Positions 47,763-57,609 of a stretch of DNA of 64,000 nt are shown one piece after another; position 1 is the stretch's first letter, and each line of letters starts with the position of its first letter. The notes beneath the pieces are model-generated. The model was not told the origin of the DNA. It did not search any database and worked only from the letters and a program-made list of their open reading frames with translations. The stretch spans positions 122,105-186,104 of the forward strand of contig CAZNJE010000003.1 of the NCBI GenBank assembly GCA_964573295.1, in the 5' to 3' direction. A program made the translations under genes and the position numbers. This stretch comes from CAYQJL01 sp964573295 (GTDB lineage Bacteria; Eisenbacteria; RBG-16-71-46; CAIMUX01; WJJG01).

Positions 47763-50168
47763 ATGCATCTCACACGTCTGCACAAGTGTGGCACGCGGCC
47801 GGAACGGCTTGCCGTGCTGGCCCTGCCGGCCCTGCCGGCCGTCCTGACCGTCCTGGCCGTGCCGGCCGTGCTGGCCGCCGCCATGCTGGCCGCATCGCCG
47901 CTCTGGCCGGGGGCCGGCGCCCAACCGCCGGCCTCTGGATCCCTCGCACCGGGTGGGGGCAGGGCCGCCGGTGAGAGCCACCTGCCGCTCTCACTCTGGT
48001 ACCTGGATGAGCACGCGGGCGCCTTCGCCGAAGCGCTCGAGCTCGCGGGCCTCGGCTTCGACACGTTCGGCTTCGATCCGGCGGCCATTGCGCTCTGGGG
48101 CGGCGACGCCTACCGCTTGCCGCTCTTCCACCTTCTCTTCACCGAGCCGTTTCAGATCAGCCCCTATACCCGCGATCTCTCGCAAAGCGTACTGCGCAAT
48201 GCCGGCAGCGTGAGCCGGCTCACCTACACCGCCCAATCGAACGCGGGAGTACGCGTGCGGGACAACTACTACAGCAGCTACCTGAGCGGCATCGTTGCGC
48301 GCGTGGAAGCTGACGGTGATCGAGCGCTCATCCGGGCCCTTGAAATGATGACCGCCGCCGGCGCGCCCGGTAGCCCCCTCCCTGACCCGGATGCGGCCGG
48401 CGTGCCTCCCGCCATCCAGAGCGGCGCCGCCGTGTTGCTGCATGCGATCGGTCATGCCGAGCGCCTGCGGGAGCTCGGCTGCATCCGGCCCCTCGAGGAG
48501 GCCGGGCTCGACCTGGACGCGACCTACACCGACCTCTACCGGCAGCTCTTCTGGGACACCCGAGCCGACGATGACGACAACCCCGATCCGGACGTCGAAC
48601 TGGCCATGATCGCTGAGATGCTCCACCAGGAGGCGATCCTGGAAGCGGTCGACTTCCCCCTTTTCTACAAGGGCGCCAACCTGATCGCCTTGGCGGTCGA
48701 CCACCTCCGCGCCGAGATCGACAGCTTGCCGGCCGCCGAGCGCAGCCGGCTGCGTAGCGCCCGCTTCGAATTCGCCTGCCCCACGCCCCTCGGCTGGGTG
48801 CGGCTGAACGGAGCCGGAGACCATCGCTACGGACCCGAGGAGCTACTCCCCGGCAACCCGCTGCGTCCCGAATCCGATGACGACCACGATCTACTCATCC
48901 TCGATACGGCCGGCAACGACACCTATAGCCAGGCGGGCGCCACCACGAGCGCACGGCGCGGAATCGGTGTCGCCGTCGATCTGGCCGGAGCCGACCGCTA
49001 CGCCTCGCCCGACGCCACCGGCTGGCTGGCCTACAATGCGCGCGTTGACGGGCGGTCCGAGGCCTTCGTCCACCACCGCCCAGAGGACCACGTCGCCGCC
49101 TTCGGAGCCGGGATCCTGGGCTACGGCTTCCTGATCGATCTTGCCGGCGACGATCTCTATGCCACGCCCTTCGGCGGACAGGGGTGCGGCCTGCTGGGCC
49201 AGGGCGTGCTGCTCGACGCGGCCGGCAACGACCGCTACACCGGAGACACGGGGGTGCAAGGCAGCGGCACCTTTGGGACGGGCGTCTTGGCCGACCTCTC
49301 CGGCAACGACGAGTTCCACTGCTATCACCGCAGCCAAGGCTACGCCTATACCCTGGGGGCGGGCATCCTGGTCGACACCGCCGGCGACGATAGCTACATC
49401 GGAGAAACCGAGAACGTGAAGTACCGCTGGTTCGGCACGCATAGCGAGCAGCTCAACATGTCGGGCGGCTTCGGCTATGGTCGGCGCGCGGACATGAGCG
49501 ATGGGCACTCCTGGGCCGGGGGTGTCGGCATGCTGGTCGACGGAGGTGGCGGCAACGACCGCTACCATGCTGACATCTTCGCCCTGGGATCGGCCTACTG
49601 GTATGCGCTCGGCATCCTCTATGACGACGGCGGCGACGACGAGTACTCCTCCTACGCCTACTCGCTGGCGAGCCCGCCGCACTTCGCCGTCGGGGTGGTC
49701 ATCGACGAAGCCGGGAACGACCTCTACCGAGGCCACTCGTCACGAGCCTGCGGTTTCGGGCGTGACTTTTCGATCGGGTGGTTCGAGGACGGCGGGGGCG
49801 ACGATCGCTACTACTGCAACGATTCGGCCTTCGGCGTCGGCAACGTCAACGGCCTGGGCGTCTTTTGGGACAAAGCCGGCGACGATCTCTACATCGCCCG
49901 ATCGAACAGCTTCGGCCAGCCGTTCGTGGAGAGCAGCGGGTCGCGGCGTGACTTCATCATCAATGCCGGCTTGTTCATCGACGCCGGCGGAGAGGACGAC
50001 TACCGGCAGCTGCCCGAGGACTTCGACGCGGCGGCGCATGAGCCCTTCGATTTCGGTGATGGCAGCCAGTTCACTCGAATCGAGTGGCTGGGGGACGGTA
50101 CGCGGCGCTCGTGGCGGGGGCATCTGGAACAACCCCTTTCCACCGGCGCAGCCGTCGACATGGATTAG
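47763..50168 (+). CDS. Exported protein with D-x-x-G-[ND]-D-x-Y repeats
   Basis: About 801 residues. Long Ala/Leu/Pro signal region, then a helical domain to ~350 and, from ~370 to 770, about ten units of ~27 residues built on G-[VIL]-L-x-D-x-x-G-[ND]-D-x-Y (for example GVLLDAAGNDRYTGDTGVQG, GVVIDEAGNDLYRGHSSRAC, GVFWDKAGDDLYIARSNSFG). This looks like a beta-solenoid with acidic turns that could bind Ca2+. It is similar in spirit to RTX repeats but not the GGxGxD consensus. AGGAGG at 47751-47756 sets the ATG at 47763. No sorting domain at the end. Function unknown. Confidence 0.7.
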   Translation: MHLTRLHKCGTRPERLAVLALPALPAVLTVLAVPAVLAAAMLAASPLWPGAGAQPPASGSLAPGGGRAAGESHLPLSLWYLDEHAGAFAEALELAGLGFDTFGFDPAAIALWGGDAYRLPLFHLLFTEPFQISPYTRDLSQSVLRNAGSVSRLTYTAQSNAGVRVRDNYYSSYLSGIVARVEADGDRALIRALEMMTAAGAPGSPLPDPDAAGVPPAIQSGAAVLLHAIGHAERLRELGCIRPLEEAGLDLDATYTDLYRQLFWDTRADDDDNPDPDVELAMIAEMLHQEAILEAVDFPLFYKGANLIALAVDHLRAEIDSLPAAERSRLRSARFEFACPTPLGWVRLNGAGDHRYGPEELLPGNPLRPESDDDHDLLILDTAGNDTYSQAGATTSARRGIGVAVDLAGADRYASPDATGWLAYNARVDGRSEAFVHHRPEDHVAAFGAGILGYGFLIDLAGDDLYATPFGGQGCGLLGQGVLLDAAGNDRYTGDTGVQGSGTFGTGVLADLSGNDEFHCYHRSQGYAYTLGAGILVDTAGDDSYIGETENVKYRWFGTHSEQLNMSGGFGYGRRADMSDGHSWAGGVGMLVDGGGGNDRYHADIFALGSAYWYALGILYDDGGDDEYSSYAYSLASPPHFAVGVVIDEAGNDLYRGHSSRACGFGRDFSIGWFEDGGGDDRYYCNDSAFGVGNVNGLGVFWDKAGDDLYIARSNSFGQPFVESSGSRRDFIINAGLFIDAGGEDDYRQLPEDFDAAAHEPFDFGDGSQFTRIEWLGDGTRRSWRGHLEQPLSTGAAVDMD

Positions 50169-50451
50169 GCAACCGGCGGTGCAGATCGCCATGCGCGAAT
50201 TGCACCCCGCCCGCGCAACTGGCGCGGATCCGCCATCCTCGCCCGCACCCTCCTCCCGAAGGCCCACGCGCCGGTGCCCTTTCCGGCTTGATGCCGGCGG
50301 CGGCACGCAACCTGCAAGCTATGGTGGACGCGACTCAGGGACCATGGGCCTCGGAGGGTGAGGAGGCCGACCCGGATCATCGCCGCGCCAACCCGGCGAT
50401 CCACCGCGCCACCGACGCAGCCGGCTCCGGCGGCGCAAGGAGGGCCGATCC

Positions 50452-51354
50452 ATGAAGTATGCCGTCCACCTCACCGCCGTCGGTGCGCTCAGCGTCCTGC
50501 TGTGCGCCGGCTGTTCGGACACCGTGGCGCCCAGCCACCCCGAAGAGTCACAAGGCGCCGACGAACTCATCTTCCTGCGTGACGGCGGCGAGGAGGAACC
50601 CTTGGTGGTGCCCTTCGTTGCCAACGGACGCCTGGACATCGGCGAGATCACCGTCTCGAACGATGAGAATGAACTCTGCGTGGACTTCGCCACCGACCAG
50701 GGCTGGCTGATGCGCCGCACCCAGGTCGCCTACGGTCGCACCTTGACCGACCTGCCCTTGACGCGGCGCGGATTCCTGCGCATCGGCGATTTCCCGATTT
50801 CCGAGATGCACCAGCCTCCGGTAGCTTCGGCCACCCACTGTTTCAACTGGGCCGAAGAAGGCTTCGCGGCCGGCGACACCGTCCTCCTGGCCGCCCACGG
50901 CTTCGTGGTGCAGACCAGCCCGCGCGGATGGTGGCAACGCTTGGCAAGCGCCTGGGGAGAAGGTAGGCGTGTTCACAAGCGCGGCTGGGCGATGGTCTTC
51001 GCCTACGTCATCCAGGACCTGGGCGGACCCGAGCCCTGCATGCTCGAGATGGTGTGGCCCAACGGGTACGAGAACATGTGCCTCTATGATGTCGAGACGA
51101 TTCTGTGGGAGTCCAGCGGCGGTTGCGCCGAAACCGTCACGCTCGAGCTCTATCAGGACGGCCTTCTCTGTCATGTCATCGCCGAAGACGTCCCCAACAC
51201 CGGCGCCTACGAGTGGGAGTTCAGCGAAACCTGCCCGGGTGCCGTGGACGGATACACGGTGCGCGTGAGCGACCCGGCTGGCGGCGTGTTCGACGAAAGC
51301 GACGCCCCCTTCACGCTGGAGGATTGCGGCGGTGGCGGAGGCGAAGACTGGTAG
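50452..51354 (+). CDS. Putative lipoprotein with C-terminal Ig-like (Kre9-type) domain
   Basis: 300 residues. Lipobox LLCAGC, then an unassigned beta-rich domain. The last ~85 residues (TILWESSGGCAETVTLELYQ, PNTGAYEWEFSETC, YTVRVSDP, DESDAPFTL) match the pattern of Kre9/KNH-like Ig domains found in secreted bacterial proteins. The end is GGGGGEDW. AGGAGGG precedes the ATG. A hairpin follows the stop. Confidence 0.65.
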   Translation: MKYAVHLTAVGALSVLLCAGCSDTVAPSHPEESQGADELIFLRDGGEEEPLVVPFVANGRLDIGEITVSNDENELCVDFATDQGWLMRRTQVAYGRTLTDLPLTRRGFLRIGDFPISEMHQPPVASATHCFNWAEEGFAAGDTVLLAAHGFVVQTSPRGWWQRLASAWGEGRRVHKRGWAMVFAYVIQDLGGPEPCMLEMVWPNGYENMCLYDVETILWESSGGCAETVTLELYQDGLLCHVIAEDVPNTGAYEWEFSETCPGAVDGYTVRVSDPAGGVFDESDAPFTLEDCGGGGGEDW

Positions 51355-51385
51355 CTTACGCCTCACACCAATCACGCCCTTTCGA

Positions 51386-51417
51386 ACACCCCGGTGACGA
51401 TTCAGTCGCCGGGGTGT
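51386..51417 (+). terminator. Stem-loop after the lipoprotein gene
   Basis: The arm ACACCCCGGTGAC (51386-51398) pairs with GTCGCCGGGGTGT (51405-51417): 13 bp with one wobble and a 6-base loop. It lies 32 bp after the stop. No T-run follows, so it is terminator-like rather than a classic intrinsic terminator. Confidence 0.6.
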
Positions 51418-51538
51418 GTCCATACCCTCCACGCGTAATCGAAATGGGATGACAGATAGCGCCTTCCGGCGTACAGTGTGATCTGCATTGTGAGCGCAGT
51501 GAGCGTGTGGGATCAATCGTCAGTCCATTCGGGATCCA

Positions 51539-52222
51539 ATGATGCCAGCCCCCGAGTTTGACGTGGACATCCTGCGCCAGGCGACGCCCAGCTTCATAGC
51601 GTGCTTGGAGCAGAACCCAGCCCGCGCCTTTCGCGAGTTCTATGCCTTTGCCTGGAAGCTGCTGCGCGCCTTCCCCCCTCCCGCCATGCGGGGCTTCTCG
51701 GTCGACGACCGTGACGATCTGATCGCGGAAGTCATCTTGCACTGCGTCAAGAACGACATGCGCGTCCTGCGCAGCTACCGCGATATGGGTCACGCCTTCG
51801 CAAGCTGGCTCCTGGTCGTGGCCCAGTACAAAGCTCTCGACCTGTTGCGCAGCCAGTCCTCGCCGTGGCGGCCCAGCCTGCGTCTCGAGCCGGATGGGAC
51901 GGGCAGCGCTCCGCCGCCCGTCCACGCTCGGGGAGCGCGTCCTGACGAGCTGGCGATTTCCCGGAGGAATTTCGAGCTGGTCATGCGTATTGTGAGAGAG
52001 ATGGCACCGGAGGACCAGATACTCCTGCTCGCCAGCGCGGAAGGCTATCCGCCCCGGGATCTCGTCCGCCTGCTGGGACGTCCCGCGGAGCAGGCGAAGA
52101 AGGTCTCCGATGACCTGCGCTACTGCCGCAAGCGGCTCAAGAGGTTGCTCAAGACCAAAGCCGGTTTGGATTGGAGAGAGCTCACCGGAGACGGCATCAG
52201 TTCGACCCGGGCGGCCCGCTGA
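51539..52222 (+). CDS. ECF-like RNA polymerase sigma factor
   Basis: About 227 residues. Residues ~30-105 resemble sigma region 2 (DDLIAEVILHCVKNDM, SYRDMGHAFASWLLVVAQYK, ALDLLRS); residues ~150-205 resemble region 4 (VREMAPEDQILLLASAEGYP, VRLLGRPAEQAKKVSDDL, LRYCRKRLKRLL). The linker is longer than average. Two adjacent ATGs at 51539/51542 have no strong ribosome site. The next gene on the strand encodes a one-TM protein that could be its regulator. Confidence 0.65.
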   Translation: MMPAPEFDVDILRQATPSFIACLEQNPARAFREFYAFAWKLLRAFPPPAMRGFSVDDRDDLIAEVILHCVKNDMRVLRSYRDMGHAFASWLLVVAQYKALDLLRSQSSPWRPSLRLEPDGTGSAPPPVHARGARPDELAISRRNFELVMRIVREMAPEDQILLLASAEGYPPRDLVRLLGRPAEQAKKVSDDLRYCRKRLKRLLKTKAGLDWRELTGDGISSTRAAR

Positions 52223-52310
52223 CACGGGGGGGCACCGAGATGCGTTCGGTGAGCACTCGACACGAGCGAGACGCCTCCTGCCCCCGAGTGCCATGAGGAA
52301 GACACTTCAC

Positions 52311-52964
52311 ATGCACACTACCGACACACAGGCACCCCGGAGCCACCGGATCCTCGTGGCCCGCATCATCTGGGTCTCGTTGGCTGCGGTCTGCATCATC
52401 GTGGCCGTCTTGATCCTTCGCCGCGAGGGCGGTGCCCGACCCGACCCGATCGACGTCCACTGGCGGAAGATCGGCTCCCCCCTGCCGCGAGCGTTGTTTT
52501 CATCCGAGGTTGACCCGGTAATGCTCGCCAACCTCCCCGGCGATCAGGACGCGGATCTAGCCGTCACGCAGTTTCGCACGGTGCTGCATCTGGAAGGCGA
52601 CCACCTCATGGTGCGCGAGGCGGCCCTGCCCAGCCCCGGGCCCGGGCCCGGGCCAAATCCCGACCGGGCCGCGCCGACCGCAGACAGAGTCCTGCGTTCC
52701 TTCGAAGTACTGGACCCAAGCCACCTTTGGCGCGCCACCATCAGCGCAGCCCTACCCCCTGAGGCAAATCGGACCCAGGCCTGGCTGCTCACGCTGCCAG
52801 ACCTGGATCTGTTCGCCAGCCGGGTTACGGGCGAGGTCGAGACGCTGGGCCTTCCCGGCGGCGATACCATCGGCCGGGGACTGGTCCTGTTCACCTACGA
52901 AGGCGACGCCGGCGACGAGGCCTCCGAGCCGCGGCTCGTGGTCTTCGAAGACCGCGAGAACTGA
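52311..52964 (+). CDS. One-TM protein downstream of the sigma factor gene
   Basis: About 217 residues: a short N-terminus, one TM helix (IIWVSLAAVCIIVAVLIL), then a soluble domain containing a PGPGPGPN run. ATG 52311 is chosen because GAGGAAG lies upstream at good spacing; an ATG at 52293 lacks one. It is 88 bp after the sigma gene and might be an anti-sigma or a target, but no zinc-finger or other anti-sigma motif is seen. Confidence 0.5.
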   Translation: MHTTDTQAPRSHRILVARIIWVSLAAVCIIVAVLILRREGGARPDPIDVHWRKIGSPLPRALFSSEVDPVMLANLPGDQDADLAVTQFRTVLHLEGDHLMVREAALPSPGPGPGPNPDRAAPTADRVLRSFEVLDPSHLWRATISAALPPEANRTQAWLLTLPDLDLFASRVTGEVETLGLPGGDTIGRGLVLFTYEGDAGDEASEPRLVVFEDREN

Positions 52965-52991
52965 GGGGGGCTCCTGGGGCCCGCCCCCTCA
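52962..52991. terminator. Hairpin between convergent genes
   Basis: TGAGGGGG (52962-52969, containing the stop codon) pairs with CCCCCTCA (52984-52991) over a 14-base GC-rich loop. It separates the plus-strand gene end from the minus-strand gene end at 53020. Confidence 0.5.
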
Positions 52992-53019
52992 CGAGGCTCG
53001 AACACCCCGATGGCGACCA

Positions 53020-55488
53020 CTATCTCACCAGCACGATGCGCTCGGGTGGACCCTCGCTACCGCCCACAGCCTTCAAGAAGTAGGTTCCCGCGGAGGCGGC
53101 TTGGTTCTTCGAGGTCCGTCCATCCCATCGTAGCGCGGGAAGGATACCCGCGGCGCGTGGTACATCCAGACTGCGAATGCACCGGCCCGCCACGTCGTAG
53201 ATCTCCAATCTCGTCCCGGCGGCTACCGGCGCCAGGAATCGGATCGTGTCGTCGGCCCGGAAGACCGCCGGGGCCGAGAAGAGCCGCCGGCCTGCGGCGG
53301 TCTCCTGAGCAGTCGCGCTGGCGGCATCCATGAACCAGTGGGCGACCTGCCCGGCCGGGACACCCCCCGCACTGTAGAACCACCCTCCCGGCATGACACC
53401 GTTCGCCGTCACCGCGATGGCAAAGACGGCCGAATCGACCCCCGATCCCATGGCATTCCACGCCTCCCCGTCCCAGTAGGCGATGCGGTTGGCCGAGACT
53501 CCTCCGATCGTTGTGAAATCCCCACCTGCGAACACAAGGCCGTTCTTCGTGACCATCGTATTGATCCACTCGGCGCCGCCGGGGGTGCCTCCACCGACGG
53601 GGCCCCAGACCGTCCCGTCCCATACGGCAACGTCATAACAGGTCACGCCGCCGGCCTCCTGGAACTGTCCGCCCGCGTAGAGGAGTCCGTCACAGACCGT
53701 AAGCGCACAGACCTCCACGCCCACCATGCCTCCGCCCACATCGCCCCAGTTCTCACCGTCCCACGTAGCGATCAAGTTGGCCGGCATGGTGCCCACTTGG
53801 GTGAAATCCCCGCTCACGTAGAGTAGACCGTCATAGACCTCGAGATTCCACACGTCGCCCGGCGAGACGCCTCCGCCGACATCTTGCCAGCTCGTCCCGT
53901 CCCAGCGCGCCAGATAGGATACGGTCACATCGCCGACCTGCGTGAAGTGTCCGCCCACATACAGATCTCCCTGGTAGACGGCGGCGCAGAGCACCACGTT
54001 GTCGGCGCCACCACCGAACTCCTGCCATTGAACGCCGTCCCAGGAGACGATGTGGTCGCCAGGAGCTCCACCGGCTTGGTCGAAAACACCGCCAACGACG
54101 AGATTCCCGTCGTATTCCTGGATCATCCATACATTCTGAATCGTGCTGCAGATGCCGTCCCCGAACGGAGCCCAGCCGCTACCGGTCCATGCAGCCACCT
54201 GATTGACGACGCGACCACCCGCCGAAGAGAACGCCCCGCCCATGACAGCCTGGCCTTGAAATTCGCCCGCGGCCGTGGGGGTGACATTGACCCCGTGACC
54301 CTCAACGAACCCGTGCCAGTGGGACCCGTCCCACCCGGACAGGCAATTCAAGGGCACCTCCCCAGCTTGGGCAAACCACCCTCCTACCACGAGGTCCTGG
54401 CCGAAAAGGCATAGAGATTGGGCCGTGCCTTCGCTCAAGCCCGCTCCGACCGCGGTCCATGCCGCGCCGTCCCACAATGCGATGCGGGCCGCGGCGTCTC
54501 CCCCCGCTTCCGTGAATCCGCCCGCCACCGCGAGATGGTCCCCGGCTACGCAGACAGCCATCGCGGCCCCATCCAGCCCACTGCCCAAGGGCGACCACGC
54601 TGTGCCGTCCCAGCACCCCACGCGAGCGGCCTCGGCACCCCCAGCCTCGGTGAAGTGACCTGCCGCAATGAGGGTGCCGTCATAGCTACACAAGGCCGTC
54701 ACGTTCCCGTTCACGCCGTCACCCAGCGGCCACCAGCCGTTCCCATCCCAGCGGGCCACGCGGGAAGCAGCTTGCCCTCCCGCCTGATTGAACGTACCTC
54801 CCACAACGATGTCGCCATTGAAGACGGCGATGGCGCTGGCCGCGCTATTGACACCCTCGCCGAGCGGATGCCAGGCTGACCCGTCCCACCGCGCCACGCG
54901 GCCCGTTGCCGTCCCACCGGCTTGGGTGAACAGTCCAACAGCGTAAAGATCCCCTTCGTGAGACACGAGTGCCTGACACACACCGTTGACTCCCGATCCC
55001 AGTGGTTCCCAGCCAGACCCCGTCCAACGGGCGACTCGGCTGACGGCTGTCCCACCGGCACTGGAGAACGCGCCTCCCGCATACAACGCTCCGTCATGGA
55101 CACACAGTGCCTTGACCAGGTTGTTCATCCCCTCACCCAATGGATGCCACTCCTCGCCGTCCCAGCGTGCGATCCGATTGGCATAGCGCGTACCGATATT
55201 GACGAAGGATCCCGCGATCACCAGGTCCCCTTCGTACAGGACAATGGCATTCACATCTTCGTTCGGTCCCGGCATGTTGAAACCCGGGGCCCAGTTCTCA
55301 TCGCCCTGGCGCTGCTGGATTCGCGGCGGTTCCTGGAACACGGGTCTGTTGGCAACCTCCGGCCAGGTGCCCCCCTCTGCGGGGCAGGAACCGGGATGGG
55401 CGCGGATTTCCGTAGCGGCCAAGCCGCATCCCAAGATCAGAATCAAAACCACAACCGTCTTCCATCCCATGATTCTCTGAACATCCAT
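53020..55488 (-). CDS. Secreted WDG-repeat (propeller-like) protein with C-terminal sorting domain
   Basis: About 822 residues. Signal peptide VVVLILILGCGLAATEIRA, then 13-14 units of ~45 residues following A-[LV]-x-x-x-x-G-D-L-x-[VA]-G-G-x-F-x-x-A-G-G and [RVA]-x-A-x-W-D-G-x-x-W-x-x-[LVF]-G. These are typical of kelch/propeller-like secreted proteins. The end has a FlgD-like strand set (LEIYDVAGRCIRSL, LRWDGRTSKNQ, GTYFLKAVG). ATG 55488 follows GAGGAGG at 7 bp. Function unknown. Confidence 0.78.
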   Translation of the reverse strand: MDVQRIMGWKTVVVLILILGCGLAATEIRAHPGSCPAEGGTWPEVANRPVFQEPPRIQQRQGDENWAPGFNMPGPNEDVNAIVLYEGDLVIAGSFVNIGTRYANRIARWDGEEWHPLGEGMNNLVKALCVHDGALYAGGAFSSAGGTAVSRVARWTGSGWEPLGSGVNGVCQALVSHEGDLYAVGLFTQAGGTATGRVARWDGSAWHPLGEGVNSAASAIAVFNGDIVVGGTFNQAGGQAASRVARWDGNGWWPLGDGVNGNVTALCSYDGTLIAAGHFTEAGGAEAARVGCWDGTAWSPLGSGLDGAAMAVCVAGDHLAVAGGFTEAGGDAAARIALWDGAAWTAVGAGLSEGTAQSLCLFGQDLVVGGWFAQAGEVPLNCLSGWDGSHWHGFVEGHGVNVTPTAAGEFQGQAVMGGAFSSAGGRVVNQVAAWTGSGWAPFGDGICSTIQNVWMIQEYDGNLVVGGVFDQAGGAPGDHIVSWDGVQWQEFGGGADNVVLCAAVYQGDLYVGGHFTQVGDVTVSYLARWDGTSWQDVGGGVSPGDVWNLEVYDGLLYVSGDFTQVGTMPANLIATWDGENWGDVGGGMVGVEVCALTVCDGLLYAGGQFQEAGGVTCYDVAVWDGTVWGPVGGGTPGGAEWINTMVTKNGLVFAGGDFTTIGGVSANRIAYWDGEAWNAMGSGVDSAVFAIAVTANGVMPGGWFYSAGGVPAGQVAHWFMDAASATAQETAAGRRLFSAPAVFRADDTIRFLAPVAAGTRLEIYDVAGRCIRSLDVPRAAGILPALRWDGRTSKNQAASAGTYFLKAVGGSEGPPERIVLVR

Positions 55489-55640
55489 CACAAGCCTCCT
55501 CAACCAGACGTGTTGGTTCATTGAAGCCCTAGCGCCACACAGTCACTCAACAGGGTTAACGCGGGAATCTGCCGAATTCGGAGACTCAACGAGCCCAAAC
55601 TGGCACGGGAAGGACAGCGGCCTTCGACGGCAATCGTTCC

Positions 55641-57476
55641 TTACGGAAGCACGATCACCGGCGTGGTCGAGGAGTGAGCGTGTGTTCTCAGCCGCAGATA
55701 GTACTGTCCGGGCGCGAGAGGTCGGCCGAAGGCCTCGCGCAGGCGGAGGTCCCATTCGTCCACGGCGGCCGGTAATGGGTAACGTCCGAGAAGACGCCCG
55801 GAGAGATCATGCAGGCTCAATTCGGCGGCCGCATCCAGTTGGCGGGATAGGATCAATCGCATGTGGTCGTGCGCCGGATTGGGATGGACCGAAAGCGCCA
55901 GGCGCCGCGCCATCTCGTCTTCGCCCCCAACGCTGGCGAAATCCCCTTCCATTCGGAAATCCGCCGGTGAGATCGCCTGCGCGGAGCCGCTCGAGCCGGT
56001 CACGGTGACGCGCAGGCGCGCCTGCTCCGACGCCCCCGGCGCATCGACGAGCCATTGATAGCGCCCGCTGTTCGGGAGCCCGGTGGCCACCGGCACCCAC
56101 GGTCCGCCCGCGCCGCCGAGCGACAGCTCGAGGTCCACTACCGCGGGCCCCTGGCCCTCGGGCACGGCGGCCGCCCATTCGACGAAGCGAACCGTGCCAT
56201 CGCGCAGCGTCTCGCCGCCGCGGGGCGCGACGACGCGGACCATCAGCTCCTCGGGCGCCTGCCACGGAGAGTAGGCTCGCAGTTGGTTTCGATAGAAGGG
56301 AAACCCGCTCATGCTGGCCGAGACGATGATGTCCTCGCGACCGTCATGGTCGATGTCGCCGTCGACCCGCAGGGCCGACGCATCCCCGGGCGAGGGCATC
56401 GTCCAGGTGGCATCGGCGGTCCAGCCGCCGGCACCGTCACCAAGGAAGATCCGGCCGTGGGGCGGGTCGTAGGCCACCAGATCGAGCACCCCATCCCCAT
56501 CGATATCGCCGAGCTGGGTGAGATCGTAGTAGCCGCTCGTCGGGAGACCGCCCGAGGCCTCCTGCCACGCGGTGCCGTCGAAGAGGTAGCACCGCACGCC
56601 TGAGGAGCTATAGCCAAAGGAGATATCCAGCATCCCATCGCCATTGACATCCCCCACGGCGATGCCGTGAATGCCGCTGGTGGGCAGGCCGTCCATCGCG
56701 ACGGTGAAGCCAAAGGTGCCATCCCCGAGCAGCACGTTGGTGCCCGAGCGGGTCGAGACGACGTCGGCATGTCCATCGGCGTTGACATCGCCGGCTTCGA
56801 TCGTGGAGCCGACCGATCCGCCGGTGAGAGCGTAGGCCTGCCCCCAGGTCCCATCGCCTTGATTGCGATAGAAGCGCAGGCCGTTGCCGCCACCGAAGGA
56901 CTGGGAGACGATGTCGAGCAGGCCGTCGCCGTCGAAGTCGGCCAGGGCGGTCGCGAACATGCCCCACTCCTCGCCGCTGCTCGCCAGCCCCTGGCCCCAG
57001 TCGGTCCACGCGGCGCCGCTTCCGTCGCCGAGCGCGGCGCCCATCAGACGGGAGGCCATGCCGCCTCCCCAGTTGTGATGAACGCCCCAGGCTAGATCCG
57101 CGTGCCCGTCGTGATTCAGGTCTCCAATCGCGCAGCCCCCGTAGCCGAAGTTGCCGAACTGGTGCACCTCCCAGCTCCCGGCACCGTCCCCCAACCAGAC
57201 CATGATGCCGTGCTGATCGGAATTGACGTAGGGTGAGCCGTGGTCGCCGACCGAAACGATGTCCAGGTGGCCGTCCCCGTCGATGTCACCCAGCTCGAAC
57301 TCGGTGTTGCCTTCTTCCTTGCTGGGCACTTCAAGACCGGCCGATCTCGACACCAAGGTGACGGCCGAAGCGCCGGCCGCCAGTCCGGCCGCCAATCCGG
57401 CCACCAGCCCTATTCCAACGATGGCGGCGAAGACCAGACGAAGACGTTCATGGTGCGGTGTTCGGGCACGGGACAT
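55641..57476 (-). CDS. Secreted FG-GAP/VCBS-repeat protein with C-terminal sorting domain
   Basis: About 611 residues. N-terminal TM/signal (FAAIVGIGLVAGLAAGLAAG), then seven or so FG-GAP/VCBS-type units with Asp-rich turns (LGDIDGDGHLDIVSV, IGDLNHDGHADLAWG, LADFDGDGLLDIVS, AGDVNADGHADVVS, VGDVNGDGMLDISFG, LGDIDGDGVLDLVAY, DGDIDHDGREDIIVS). These probably form a Ca2+-binding seven-bladed integrin-like propeller. An Ig-like domain and a FlgD-like end (HPNPAHDHMRLIL, LHDLSGRLLGRY, GQYYLRLRT) follow. ATG 57476 follows GGGAGG. Confidence 0.85.
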   Translation of the reverse strand: MSRARTPHHERLRLVFAAIVGIGLVAGLAAGLAAGASAVTLVSRSAGLEVPSKEEGNTEFELGDIDGDGHLDIVSVGDHGSPYVNSDQHGIMVWLGDGAGSWEVHQFGNFGYGGCAIGDLNHDGHADLAWGVHHNWGGGMASRLMGAALGDGSGAAWTDWGQGLASSGEEWGMFATALADFDGDGLLDIVSQSFGGGNGLRFYRNQGDGTWGQAYALTGGSVGSTIEAGDVNADGHADVVSTRSGTNVLLGDGTFGFTVAMDGLPTSGIHGIAVGDVNGDGMLDISFGYSSSGVRCYLFDGTAWQEASGGLPTSGYYDLTQLGDIDGDGVLDLVAYDPPHGRIFLGDGAGGWTADATWTMPSPGDASALRVDGDIDHDGREDIIVSASMSGFPFYRNQLRAYSPWQAPEELMVRVVAPRGGETLRDGTVRFVEWAAAVPEGQGPAVVDLELSLGGAGGPWVPVATGLPNSGRYQWLVDAPGASEQARLRVTVTGSSGSAQAISPADFRMEGDFASVGGEDEMARRLALSVHPNPAHDHMRLILSRQLDAAAELSLHDLSGRLLGRYPLPAAVDEWDLRLREAFGRPLAPGQYYLRLRTHAHSSTTPVIVLP

Positions 57477-57609
57477 CGCAAACCTCCCGGTGTTGCAGGC
57501 TGGTCCAGGGCCGTCCCGCACGAGACGCGCGACGAAAGTGCAGCGGGAGCGACCCACAGAGGCTGATCCAGCTGACATTCTACCATTGCGCGCACCGGGG
57601 AATCACCGG

